Positions 8,032 to 14,733 of a stretch of DNA of 19,433 nt are shown piece by piece; position 1 is the first letter of the stretch; each line of letters begins with the position of its first letter. A model generated the notes under the pieces. That model ran no database searches. It saw nothing but the letters and a program-made list of their open reading frames with translations, and was not told the DNA's origin. Origin of the DNA: Clostridium_AM sp964554365 (lineage in GTDB: Bacteria > Bacillota > Clostridia > Clostridiales > Clostridiaceae); NCBI GenBank assembly GCA_964554365.1, contig CAZKOJ010000081.1:1-19433 (forward strand). The letters are read 5' to 3'. The position numbers were made by a program, and so were the translations under genes.

Positions 8032-8874
8032 ATGAAAATAACTACACTTATAGAAAATACCAAGAATGATTCAGAAAAGTTAACTAGCGAACATGGATTA
8101 TGTCTTCACATAGAAAAGGATGGCAAAAAGATACTTTTTGATACAGGAAGAACAGATAACTTTATTATTAATGCAAATAGACTAGGAATTTCTTTAAAGG
8201 ATGTTGATGTTGTTGTACTATCTCATGGTCACGGTGATCATGGAGGAGGGCTAATACCATTTTTTAAAGTAAACAATAACGCAAAAGTATACATGAAAAA
8301 AGAAGCGTCAAGAAATTTTTATTTTCATTAATTGTTATTTAGTAAAAGTGTTAGAATTGATAAAAATATATTTGGGAAGTATTCTACAAGGATTCGTTAC
8401 ATTAATACTTTCACGGAAATAATGAAAGACATTTATATAATTACAGATATAAATAAGGAATATCCAATTCCAAAAGGAAACAAATATTTATTCGTTAAGG
8501 ATGGAGATAGTCTAATTAGGGATAAATTTCAACATGAGTTAATTATGGTTATAAAACAACAAGAAGAGATATGTATATTTACAGGTTGTTCTCATAATGG
8601 TGTTATAAATATGATTCAAACTTCTAGAAGCTTTTTTCCAAATAACCACATTAAAGCTCTTATAGGTGGCTTTCATTTAGTTAGAATACCAATAGTAAAG
8701 TGGATAAGTGCTTCACAGCATGAGATTGATTTAATTGTTAAAAAAATTATTGATGAAAATATAGAACAGGTATATACAGGTCATTGCACCGGAGAAAAGT
8801 CTTACAAAAAACTAAAAAATATTTTAGAAGATAAAATCCAATATATTAAAACAGGTTCGGAGATATACATTTAA
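8032..8874 (+). pseudogene. Metallo-beta-lactamase-fold hydrolase (COG1237 type), interrupted by an in-frame TAA
   Basis: Translation from the ATG at 8032 (AGGAG at 8021-8025) gives 99 residues with the metal motif HGHGDHGG at 65-72, then a TAA at 8329-8331. The same frame continues for 180 codons to 8874 with the remaining family motifs: FTGCSHNG, GGFHL and YTGHCTGE. Together the two halves make one ~280-residue protein of the length and motif order of the COG1237 MBL family, which includes MJ0301-type proteins named dihydropterin-ribofuranosyl-aminobenzene phosphate synthase. No frameshift is needed: a single substitution of a sense codon explains the break. The TTG after the stop has no ribosome site, so independent translation of the second half is unlikely. 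A sequencing error or recent inactivation are both possible. The substrate is unknown. Confidence 0.85.
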
Positions 8875-8920
8875 TAATGTTTTAATATGAAAAATAGTTC
8901 CATAGTAATTTTAAAATTTA

Positions 8921-8950
8921 GTAACATTATACTTAGTAGTTTCATATAAT
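8921..8950 (+). promoter_or_regulatory. Probable sigma-E (early mother-cell) promoter for the small membrane gene and spoVM
   Basis: The -35-like TAACATT at 8922-8928 matches 6 of 7 of the Bacillus sigma-E consensus kmATATT. The -10-like CATATAAT at 8943-8950 matches CATACAnT except at one position. The spacer is exactly 14 bases, the preferred sigma-E spacing. Transcription would begin near 8957, just before the ribosome site at 8967. Bacillus spoVM is a sigma-E gene, which agrees. The TATAAT inside could also serve sigma-A, but no -35 hexamer lies at the proper distance. Confidence 0.65.
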
Positions 8951-8979
8951 ACTATAGAGTAATTTTAGGGGATAATAAT

Positions 8980-9147
8980 GTGTCTAAAAAAATATGTACA
9001 AAAAATTTGAAAAAGAAGATAGGAATTGCTGTGGCATCCATAGGCTTGGGAATTGTAATTACTGTTATTATCCCATTTTGGGGATTTTTAATAGCTGTAG
9101 GAGCTGGGCTTATTTACGTGGGATGCAATTTAATAGATTGGCATTAA
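8980..9147 (+). CDS. Small two-helix membrane protein, 55 residues, unrecognised
   Basis: This gene starts at GTG 8980, with AGGGG at 8967-8971 eight bases upstream; the overlapping ATG at 8978 is in another frame that stops after 10 codons. The protein begins with a basic segment (SKKICTKNLKKK). It continues with about 38 mostly hydrophobic residues in two stretches, IGIAVASIGLGIVITVII and LIAVGAGLIYVGCNLI, split by PFWGF, so it probably forms a short membrane hairpin. It ends DWH. It lies 21 bases upstream of spoVM and behind a sigma-E-like promoter, which suggests mother-cell expression during sporulation. I cannot assign it to a named family. Strong ribosome site, coding-like composition and position make it a likely real gene. 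Confidence 0.72.
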   Translation: MSKKICTKNLKKKIGIAVASIGLGIVITVIIPFWGFLIAVGAGLIYVGCNLIDWH

Positions 9148-9168
9148 TTTTTAAGGAGGAATAGGTAA

Positions 9169-9240
9169 ATGAAAATAATTACTGTGAAGCTTCCTGGATT
9201 TATATCTGCAATTATAAGAATTTTTAAACGAAAAAAGTAA
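9169..9240 (+). CDS. spoVM: Stage V sporulation protein M (SpoVM), 23 residues
   Basis: SpoVM is a tiny amphipathic helix that binds the convex outer forespore membrane and anchors SpoIVA to start coat and cortex assembly. This one is 23 residues, beginning MKIITVKLPGFISAIIRIF and ending in basic KRKK. It aligns without gaps to Bacillus SpoVM through residue 17, including K2, K7-L8-P9 (the proline needed for localisation), F11, I15 and R17. It then lacks about three residues near the C-terminus. AAGGAGGA at 9153-9160 is eight bases before the ATG. The position after thiN and before rpmB matches the known Firmicute locus. It is easily missed by gene finders because of its length. Confidence 0.9.
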   Translation: MKIITVKLPGFISAIIRIFKRKK

Positions 9241-9253
9241 CCTATGAAAAAAT

Positions 9254-9290
9254 AAAAATGCAATTGTTTAAAACAACTGCATTTTTTATT
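9254..9290. terminator. Bidirectional terminator between spoVM and rpmB
   Basis: AAAAATGCA at 9254-9262 pairs with TGCATTTTT at 9278-9286. The inner TTGTT/AACAA arms surround a TAA loop with one A-C mismatch. T-runs occur on both strands (TTTTTTATTTTTT on +, TTTTTATTTTTT on -), so it can end both the + strand spoVM transcript and the - strand rpmB transcript. Confidence 0.85.
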
Positions 9291-9310
9291 TTTTATATAC
9301 TATGTTTTTA

Positions 9311-9502
9311 TTAAATAGCACGTTGAACCTTTCCTGAACGAAGGCACCTTGTACAAACATGTAAAGTTTTTGGAGTTCCTGCAACTATAGCCTTAACTTT
9401 TCTTATGTTTGGAGCCCATGATCTTTTAGATTGACGGTGTGAGTGGCTGTATTGAACACCAAAGACAACACCTTTATCGCATATTTCGCACTTTCTTGAC
9501 AT
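9311..9502 (-). CDS. rpmB: 50S ribosomal protein L28
   Basis: L28 is a small protein of the large ribosomal subunit. This 63-residue form starts MSRKCEICDKGVVFG and has two CxxC pairs, C5/C8 and C50/C53, so it is the zinc-binding (C+) type. The body has the conserved SHRQSKRSWAPNIR and LHVCTRCLRSGKV segments. The ATG at 9500-9502 is chosen because AAGGAGGTG (9509-9517 on this strand) is six bases upstream; a GTG further up lies inside that ribosome site and cannot be the start. It is a single-gene unit divergent from asp23 and convergent with spoVM. Confidence 0.97.
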   Translation of the reverse strand: MSRKCEICDKGVVFGVQYSHSHRQSKRSWAPNIRKVKAIVAGTPKTLHVCTRCLRSGKVQRAI

Positions 9503-9560
9503 TAAAAACACCTCCTTAAAAAACTGTGAAGAATTAATCTCCTCAATTCAAACATTTATT

Positions 9561-9590
9561 ATTTTACCACAGAATAGGTTAGTTGTGCAA
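9561..9590 (-). promoter_or_regulatory. Probable sigma-A promoter of rpmB
   Basis: On the - strand, TTGCAC (9585-9590) and TAAAAT (9561-9566) are separated by 18 bases. A TG stands one base before the -10, giving an extended -10. This leaves a leader of about 50 bases before the ribosome site, holding a small GAATT/AATTC inverted repeat. Confidence 0.6.
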
Positions 9591-9641
9591 GCATATAATA
9601 AGATTAAAAAGTAAAAATATCATAGGAAATAATATATTGCC

Positions 9642-9670
9642 TTGAATAAATCCATTATTTAATATAAAAT
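9642..9670 (+). promoter_or_regulatory. Possible sigma-A promoter of the asp23-fakA unit
   Basis: TTGAAT at 9642-9647 and TAAAAT at 9665-9670 with a 17-base spacer, about 20 bases before the ribosome site. An alternative is TTGCCT at 9637-9642 with TAATAT at 9660-9665. The region is AT-rich, so the exact choice is uncertain. Confidence 0.5.
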
Positions 9671-9703
9671 ATGTTATATGGCGTATAGTAAGGAGGGTTT
9701 TAT

Positions 9704-10054
9704 ATGATAGGTAATATCACCAACGAAAATGGTTATATTAATTATTCAGAGGAAGTTGTTGCCAATATAGTAGGGGTTTCAACTATGGAATGTTATGGTG
9801 TAGTAGGGATGGCATCAAGAAATGCTAAGGATGGACTCTGGAAATTGATAAAAGGTGAGAATTTAAGTAAGGGTGTAAAAGTTCGTTCAAAAGATAATGA
9901 GCTATTTATAGAGCTATATATAATGGTTGAATATGGAACAAAAATATCTGTTATATCAAATAATATAATCCAAAAAATAAGATACAATATAGAAAATTAT
10001 ACAGGACTTAAAGTGTCAAGCATTACAGTAAATGTTCAAGGTGTCAGAGTCTAG
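9704..10054 (+). CDS. Asp23/Gls24 family protein (YloU-like)
   Basis: A 116-residue soluble protein of the Asp23 family, here matching the YloU type found next to the dihydroxyacetone-kinase-like protein YloV across Firmicutes. Visible family features are INYSEEVVANIVGVSTMECYGVVGM near the N-terminus, with the body written in two parts here: an early EVVANIV helix followed by GVVGM. After it come the VKVRSKDNELFIELYIMVEYG strand pair (around residues 58-78) and the C-terminal VSSITVNVQGVRV. In other species Asp23 homologues bind the membrane through AmaP and relate to cell envelope homeostasis; the role of YloU itself is poorly defined. AGGAGG at 9691-9696 is seven bases before the ATG. fakA follows after 15 bases, so the two are an operon. 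Confidence 0.9.
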   Translation: MIGNITNENGYINYSEEVVANIVGVSTMECYGVVGMASRNAKDGLWKLIKGENLSKGVKVRSKDNELFIELYIMVEYGTKISVISNNIIQKIRYNIENYTGLKVSSITVNVQGVRV

Positions 10055-10069
10055 GGAGGTAATTCATAA

Positions 10070-11719
10070 ATGGAACACTTAAAGATAGATGGGCAATCCT
10101 TCTATAATATGGTTGTAAATGGAAGTAATGTATTGGAAGAACAAAAGGAGTATGTAAATTCGCTAAATGTTTTTCCAGTTCCTGATGGAGATACAGGAAC
10201 TAATATGTCTATGACTTTCAGAACTGCTGTATCTGAGATAAATGGGATGCAGGATAGGCCTGTAGGAGAAATTGCAAAAAAATTAGCTAAGGGTGCTCTT
10301 ATGGGGGCCAGAGGTAATTCAGGAGTAATACTTTCTCAAATTTTCAGAGGTATAGCCAAAGGACTAGAAGATAAGGAATATGCTAGCTCAGAAGAATTTG
10401 CTAACAGTTTAATGGAGGGCTCAAAATCAGCATATAAGGCGGTTATGAGACCTACAGAAGGCACCATACTTACAATCATAAGGGCAGCTGGAGAAAGTGC
10501 TATTAAATCAGAAAGTAATGACATAACAACTTTACTAGGCGAAGTTTGTGAATATAGCAAGTTAATGCTAGACAAAACTCCAGAAATGCTTCCAGTATTA
10601 AAAAAGGCTAAAGTGGTAGATGCAGGAGGTATGGGTCTCTTTCTAATACTTCAAGGAATGTATGAAGTGTTAAAGAATGATATTGAATCAGTAGAAATTA
10701 GCGAAGTTAAAGAATCAACTATACAATCTGCAGCACAAAACCTTGGAGAGCAAGATATAAAGTTTGGTTATTGTACTGAATTTTTTATACGTGCAGAAAA
10801 TATGGATGTAAATGAATTTAAAAATAAAATAGAAACCATGGGAGATTCTATGGTAGTTGTTAATGAAGAGGATATAATAAAAGTTCATATTCATACAAAT
10901 GACCCAGGATTGGTGCTTTCACAGGCTATTAAACTTGGAGAACTATCTAAAATAAAAATTGATAATATGAGGGAACAACATAGGCACGTGTTGGATATGA
11001 ACAGTGAAACCTCTGCAGAAAAACAAATTGATGACGATGAGGAAAATGAAAGTGTGGAGTTAAAAAAATATGCTTTTATTTCAGTGGCTATGGGTGAAGG
11101 AATAAAGAACATATTTGAGGACTTGGGTGTGGATTTCGTTATTGAAGGCGGTCAAACTATGAATCCAAGTACTCAAGATATATTGCAGTGTATAAATAAA
11201 ATAAATGCAGAAAATGTTTTTGTGTTTCCAAACAATAAAAATATAATTATGGCAGCAAATCAGGCTGCAGAACTTTCAGATAAAAAGGTAAAGGTAATAG
11301 CTACAAAAACTATACCACAAGGAATTACTGCTATAACTTCCTTTAATGGCGAACTAGGATTAGATGAAAATATAGAAGCTATGGAAGAAAGTATCAATGG
11401 AGTTAGTACAGGTTCTATAACTTACGCTGTTAGGGATACTGAAATGGATGGAAAGAACATTAAAGAAGGAGATATATTAGGTCTTGTAGAAGGGAAAATA
11501 CAAGAAGTAGGAATTGATATGTTCCAAACGTGTAAGGATGTTATCGCCCATATGGTGAGAGATGAAAGCGAACTTATAACCGTATTTTATGGAAAAGATT
11601 GTGACAAAGAAAAGTTGGAAAATTTTGTTGCTGAACTTGAAGGGAAATACCCAGATATAGACATACAATTTTATAATGGAAAACAACCGTTGTATTACTT
11701 TATTATTTCTGTTGAGTAA
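10070..11719 (+). CDS. fakA: DAK domain protein YloV / fatty acid kinase subunit A (FakA-like)
   Basis: This is the ATP-binding subunit related to DhaL. In Staphylococcus, FakA phosphorylates fatty acids presented by a separate FakB (DegV) protein to make acyl-phosphate for phospholipid synthesis. It has 549 residues. The N-terminal DhaL-like domain (about 1-200) carries NVFPVPDGDTGTNM at 33-46 with the Mg-binding Asp residues, then KGALMGARGNSGVILSQ at 74-90 and DAGGMG near 180. The middle domain has H273-I-H275-T-N-D-P-G. The C-terminal DegV-like domain (about 320-549) contains MNPSTQDI and PNNKNIIMAA. AGGGAGGT at 10052-10059 precedes the ATG. No fakB gene lies in the window, so the partner must be elsewhere. 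Element B begins eight bases after the stop. Confidence 0.92.
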   Translation: MEHLKIDGQSFYNMVVNGSNVLEEQKEYVNSLNVFPVPDGDTGTNMSMTFRTAVSEINGMQDRPVGEIAKKLAKGALMGARGNSGVILSQIFRGIAKGLEDKEYASSEEFANSLMEGSKSAYKAVMRPTEGTILTIIRAAGESAIKSESNDITTLLGEVCEYSKLMLDKTPEMLPVLKKAKVVDAGGMGLFLILQGMYEVLKNDIESVEISEVKESTIQSAAQNLGEQDIKFGYCTEFFIRAENMDVNEFKNKIETMGDSMVVVNEEDIIKVHIHTNDPGLVLSQAIKLGELSKIKIDNMREQHRHVLDMNSETSAEKQIDDDEENESVELKKYAFISVAMGEGIKNIFEDLGVDFVIEGGQTMNPSTQDILQCINKINAENVFVFPNNKNIIMAANQAAELSDKKVKVIATKTIPQGITAITSFNGELGLDENIEAMEESINGVSTGSITYAVRDTEMDGKNIKEGDILGLVEGKIQEVGIDMFQTCKDVIAHMVRDESELITVFYGKDCDKEKLENFVAELEGKYPDIDIQFYNGKQPLYYFIISVE

Positions 11720-11906
11720 AAAAGCCTTAGGCACATTCAAAAAAATAACTAGTCAGTCTGCTAGTCTATTTTGTGTCATACTGCGTCAGCAGAATCCTTT
11801 GATAGAACAACTATCAGCGGAACCTGTTTTCTTGTATGACATAAAATATCCGTCGCATCTTTGACTTGTTATTTTTTTCTATATCCCTTAAACAAAAAAA
11901 GCCTTA
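11718..11906 (+). repeat. 12-bp direct repeats flanking element B
   Basis: AAAAAAGCCTTA occurs at 11718-11729 and again at 11895-11906, just outside the two ends of element B. The right copy is the left arm of the palindromic terminator. Either the element inserted into the terminator region and duplicated it, or two half-terminators flank it by chance. Entry spans both copies and everything between. Confidence 0.6.
11727..11890. repeat. Structured palindromic element B (158-bp core) with terminal inverted repeats, flanked by TTA
   Basis: Between TTA at 11727-11729 and TTA at 11888-11890. The outer stem pairs 11739-11755 with 11862-11878 (16 of 17 pairs, a run of seven A facing seven T). The inner stem pairs TATTTTGTGTCATA (11767-11780) with TATGACATAAAATA (11834-11847), 14 pairs including one G-T wobble. 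At the tip are a CTGC-GTCA-GCAG hairpin (11781-11792) and a TGATAG-AACAA-CTATCA hairpin (11800-11815). An alternative 11-bp hairpin (11742-11772) would use the 5' arms of both stems. It encodes no convincing protein. It may be a non-autonomous mobile element, a structured RNA, or both. Element A (7212-7264) is a shorter relative. Confidence 0.8.
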
Positions 11907-11923
11907 AGGCTTTTTTTGTTTAA
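11888..11923. terminator. Perfect 36-bp palindrome, bidirectional terminator after fakA
   Basis: TTAAAC plus seven A plus GCC-TTAA-GGC plus seven T plus GTTTAA, perfectly self-complementary over 36 bases with its centre at 11905/11906. It gives a GC-capped stem with a T-tract on both strands, so it can terminate in either direction. On the + strand it ends the asp23-fakA transcript. It shares its first three bases with the flank of element B. Confidence 0.85.
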
Positions 11924-11945
11924 TCAGAAAATTGTGTGGTTTAAT
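11917..11945 (+). promoter_or_regulatory. Weak candidate promoter of recG
   Basis: TTGTTT at 11917-11922 and TTTAAT at 11940-11945 with a 17-base spacer; TG at 11937-11938 makes an extended -10. The implied leader would be only about 14 bases, and the -35 overlaps the terminator palindrome. Confidence 0.35.
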
Positions 11946-11965
11946 TTAAAAAAGTAGGTGAGTTT

Positions 11966-14011
11966 ATGAATGTATATAGTGACATAAGCAATATAAAGGG
12001 TGTAGGACCTAAAACCGCAGATAACTTAAAAAAGGCTGGCATATTTAATATTATGGATTTACTTTTGTATTTTCCCAGGGATTATGAAAGCATAAATTCT
12101 TGTGGAAACTTAAAAGGAGAAAATAACAAAGGTAAGGTAATAATAAATTGTAAAATGATTAGGCTTGAGAGAGATATAAAAACTAAAACAGGGAAAACTA
12201 TAACTACAATAGCTTTTAATGATGGTAACAATATTATAAAAGGAAAGTGGTTTAATCAGCCTTACATAAAAAATAATTTTAGAATAAACAATACATATAA
12301 ATTAATGGGAAAAGTAGAGGAGTTTAGAGGCGAAATATTTATTGGTAACCCCACTTTAGTAAAAGATAGCATAGTTGCTGAGGCAAATGAAGAAAAAATA
12401 TTGCCTAAATACCCTTTGAAATCTGGAATAACAAATAATTTAATAACAAAATTAGTGTTAACAGTATTAGAAGATGTGGATATAGTTGAAAATCTTCCAA
12501 GTTGGATAATAAATAAATATAAATTATGTACATTAGATAAATCAATAAGAGTCATACATAATCCAGTAAATTCATATGAATTACAAGAATCTACAAGAAG
12601 ACTTAAATTTCAAGAACTATTTACATATTCATTAAAAATATTAATGCTTAAAAATTATTTTAGTGAAAGCATACAGGGAATAACATTTAGTATAGCTAAA
12701 GAACTTATAGCTCTAAAGGAAAAGCTCCCATATAACTTGACTAAGGCTCAAAGTAGAGTAGTAAGAGAAATATTATTAGATGAGAAAAAATCATGCCCTA
12801 TGAATAGATTAGTTCAAGGTGATGTTGGCAGTGGAAAAACCATAGTAGCACTAATATCTATTTTCAACGTAATAAAAAATGGATATCAAGCTGTAATGAT
12901 GGCTCCTACAGAAATACTGGCTAATCAACATTATATTGAAGCTGAAAAACTATTTAATGATTTTAATATAAGTATAAAGTTACTTAGTGGAAGTACATCT
13001 AAAAAAAATAAAGAAGAAATAAAAAATGAATTAAAAGAAGGAAAAATAGATTTAATAATAGGTACACATGCCTTAATAGAAGAAGATGTAGAATTTGAAA
13101 ATTTAGGAATGGTAGTTACAGATGAACAGCACAGATTCGGTGTAATGCAAAGAAGTAAGTTAACCAATAAAGCTTTGAATGTGGATACCCTTGTGATGAC
13201 AGCTACACCTATACCTAGAACTTTAAGTCTTTACCTCTATGGAGATTTAGATGTATCTATTATAGATGAATTGCCTCCAGGGAGACAAAAGATAGAGACT
13301 CATTATATGAATCAAAATGCAAAACATAAAGCGTATACTTTTGCTTTAGAAGAGATAAAAAAAGGAAGACAGGTATACATAGTTTGTCCATTAGTTGAAG
13401 AAAATGAAGAGTTGAAATTAAGTTCTGTAGAAGGTTTATACAAAGAATTAAAAGAAAAGTATTTTGAAGATATAAGCATAGAAATACTCTATGGGAAAAT
13501 GTCACCTAAAATCAAAGAAGAAATAATGAATAGGTTTAAAGATGGAGAAATAAAAGTTATAGTTTCTACTACAGTTATAGAGGTTGGAATTAACGTACCA
13601 AACGCTGCACTTATGATAATAGAAAATGCAGAGAGATTTGGATTGGCACAACTTCATCAATTAAGAGGAAGAGTGGGGAGAGGGCAACATAAATCTTATT
13701 GTATATTAATTGCAGATATTAAAAATGATATTATAAGAAAAAGAATGGAAATTATGAAAAGTAGTAATGATGGTTTTTTTATTGCTGAACAGGACTTGAA
13801 AATTAGAGGGGCAGGAGAAATTTTTGGATTCAAACAACATGGAGAGGATGGACTTATACTATCAGATGTAATTCAAGATATAAATTTATTAAAATTAGCC
13901 AATATGGAAGCTAAAAGGCTTATAGAAAGTAATGACGAAAATGATATAAATATTAAAAATGAAATTTTGAAAAAAATTGAGCAAAGCACAAAGTTTATTT
14001 GTTTTAATTAA
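11966..14011 (+). CDS. recG: ATP-dependent DNA helicase RecG
   Basis: RecG reverses stalled replication forks and moves Holliday-type junctions. It has 681 residues, the usual size. The N-terminal part begins with a helix-hairpin-helix-like NIKGVGPKTADNLKKAGI and carries the OB-fold wedge domain (about 55-150) that binds branched DNA. The SF2 helicase core follows: Walker A GDVGSGKT at 285-292, DEQH box at 386-389, MTATPIPRT (motif III) near 415-423, STTVIEVGINVPNA (motif V), and RGRVGRGQ at 567-574 (motif VI). The C-terminal segment after 590 carries the DGFFIAEQDLKIRGAGEIFG motif of the family. AGGTGA at 11956-11961 lies only four bases before the ATG. It stands alone between two non-coding gaps of 246 and 156 bases. 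Confidence 0.97.
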   Translation: MNVYSDISNIKGVGPKTADNLKKAGIFNIMDLLLYFPRDYESINSCGNLKGENNKGKVIINCKMIRLERDIKTKTGKTITTIAFNDGNNIIKGKWFNQPYIKNNFRINNTYKLMGKVEEFRGEIFIGNPTLVKDSIVAEANEEKILPKYPLKSGITNNLITKLVLTVLEDVDIVENLPSWIINKYKLCTLDKSIRVIHNPVNSYELQESTRRLKFQELFTYSLKILMLKNYFSESIQGITFSIAKELIALKEKLPYNLTKAQSRVVREILLDEKKSCPMNRLVQGDVGSGKTIVALISIFNVIKNGYQAVMMAPTEILANQHYIEAEKLFNDFNISIKLLSGSTSKKNKEEIKNELKEGKIDLIIGTHALIEEDVEFENLGMVVTDEQHRFGVMQRSKLTNKALNVDTLVMTATPIPRTLSLYLYGDLDVSIIDELPPGRQKIETHYMNQNAKHKAYTFALEEIKKGRQVYIVCPLVEENEELKLSSVEGLYKELKEKYFEDISIEILYGKMSPKIKEEIMNRFKDGEIKVIVSTTVIEVGINVPNAALMIIENAERFGLAQLHQLRGRVGRGQHKSYCILIADIKNDIIRKRMEIMKSSNDGFFIAEQDLKIRGAGEIFGFKQHGEDGLILSDVIQDINLLKLANMEAKRLIESNDENDINIKNEILKKIEQSTKFICFN

Positions 14012-14060
14012 ATTTTAGAACATCCTAAATATATGTTTAACATGAAGATTTATGTTGAAG

Positions 14061-14090
14061 TTCTTATGAATAAAATAAATTTTGTATAAT
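14061..14090 (+). promoter_or_regulatory. Candidate promoter upstream of rsmD
   Basis: A consensus TATAAT at 14085-14090 lies 78 bases before the rsmD start. The best upstream element is a weak TTCTTA at 14061-14066 with an 18-base spacer. The rest of the recG-rsmD gap (14012-14167) shows only AT-rich DNA and a weak hairpin. Confidence 0.4.
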
Positions 14091-14167
14091 AGAATTATAT
14101 ATGTTAAAATATTATAGAAAAATAACTATAATTTTCAAATACCATGTCAATACAAGGAGGAGAAATT

Positions 14168-14728
14168 ATGAGAATTATTGCAGGTCTTGCCAAGGGTAGA
14201 AAAATTATGTCGCCAGTTGGCACGGGTACGACGAGACCTACTTTAGATAGAATAAAAGAGTCAATGTTCAGTATAATTCAAAATAAAATATATGGTTCCA
14301 TAGCATTGGATGTGTTTTCAGGTACAGGAAGCTTAGGATTAGAAGCTGCTAGCAGGGGAGCTAAAGAATGTTACTTGGTTGATAAAAGTCCAGAAACATT
14401 TTCTTTTTTAGCTAAGAATGTAGAAAATTTAAAGTTTGAACAAATTTGCAAGTGCATTAATATGGATTCATATAAAGCTTTGGAAGAATTTAGTAGAAAA
14501 AAGTTGGTTTTTGATTTAATTTTTATAGATCCACCTTATATGAAAAATATGATTCCACCAGCTGTAGAAATTATAGAAAGAGAAGGAATATTGCAAAAGG
14601 ATGGACTAATAGTAACTAAAATAGATAGCAAAGAAGAATTGTATGAAGGAACTGACAACATAGTTCTTGTTGACCATAGAAGGTATGGCAATACAACAGT
14701 ATGTTTCTATAGGTATGAGGAGGACTAA
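14168..14728 (+). CDS. rsmD: 16S rRNA (guanine-966-N2)-methyltransferase RsmD
   Basis: RsmD makes m2G966 in 16S rRNA using SAM. From the ATG at 14168 the protein has 186 residues, normal for the family. It begins MRIIAGLAKGRKI, followed by the RPTLDRIKESMFSII segment (23-37). The SAM-binding LDVFSGTGSLGLEA is at 47-60 and the catalytic DPPY at 121-124. The in-frame ATG at 14144 would add eight residues (MSIQGGEI) that translate the ribosome site itself. AAGGAGG at 14154-14160 lies seven bases before 14168, which fixes the start. coaD follows after five bases, a conserved rsmD-coaD pair. Confidence 0.95.
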   Translation: MRIIAGLAKGRKIMSPVGTGTTRPTLDRIKESMFSIIQNKIYGSIALDVFSGTGSLGLEAASRGAKECYLVDKSPETFSFLAKNVENLKFEQICKCINMDSYKALEEFSRKKLVFDLIFIDPPYMKNMIPPAVEIIEREGILQKDGLIVTKIDSKEELYEGTDNIVLVDHRRYGNTTVCFYRYEED

Positions 14729-14733
14729 TTAAT

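Noticed and set aside
8332..8874. TTG-started separate gene of 180 codons
   Set aside because: It is in the same frame as the preceding 99 codons, lacks a ribosome site, and supplies the missing half of one enzyme family; treated as one interrupted gene.
11676..11864. 62-codon ORF across the fakA end and element B
   Set aside because: It has no ribosome site, overlaps fakA in another frame and runs through stem arms of a structured repeat; composition is not coding-like.
14017..14064. Possible terminator after recG (AGAAC/GTTCT with AACAT/ATGTT inside)
   Set aside because: Stems are short and separated by long unpaired stretches, with no T-tract after them.
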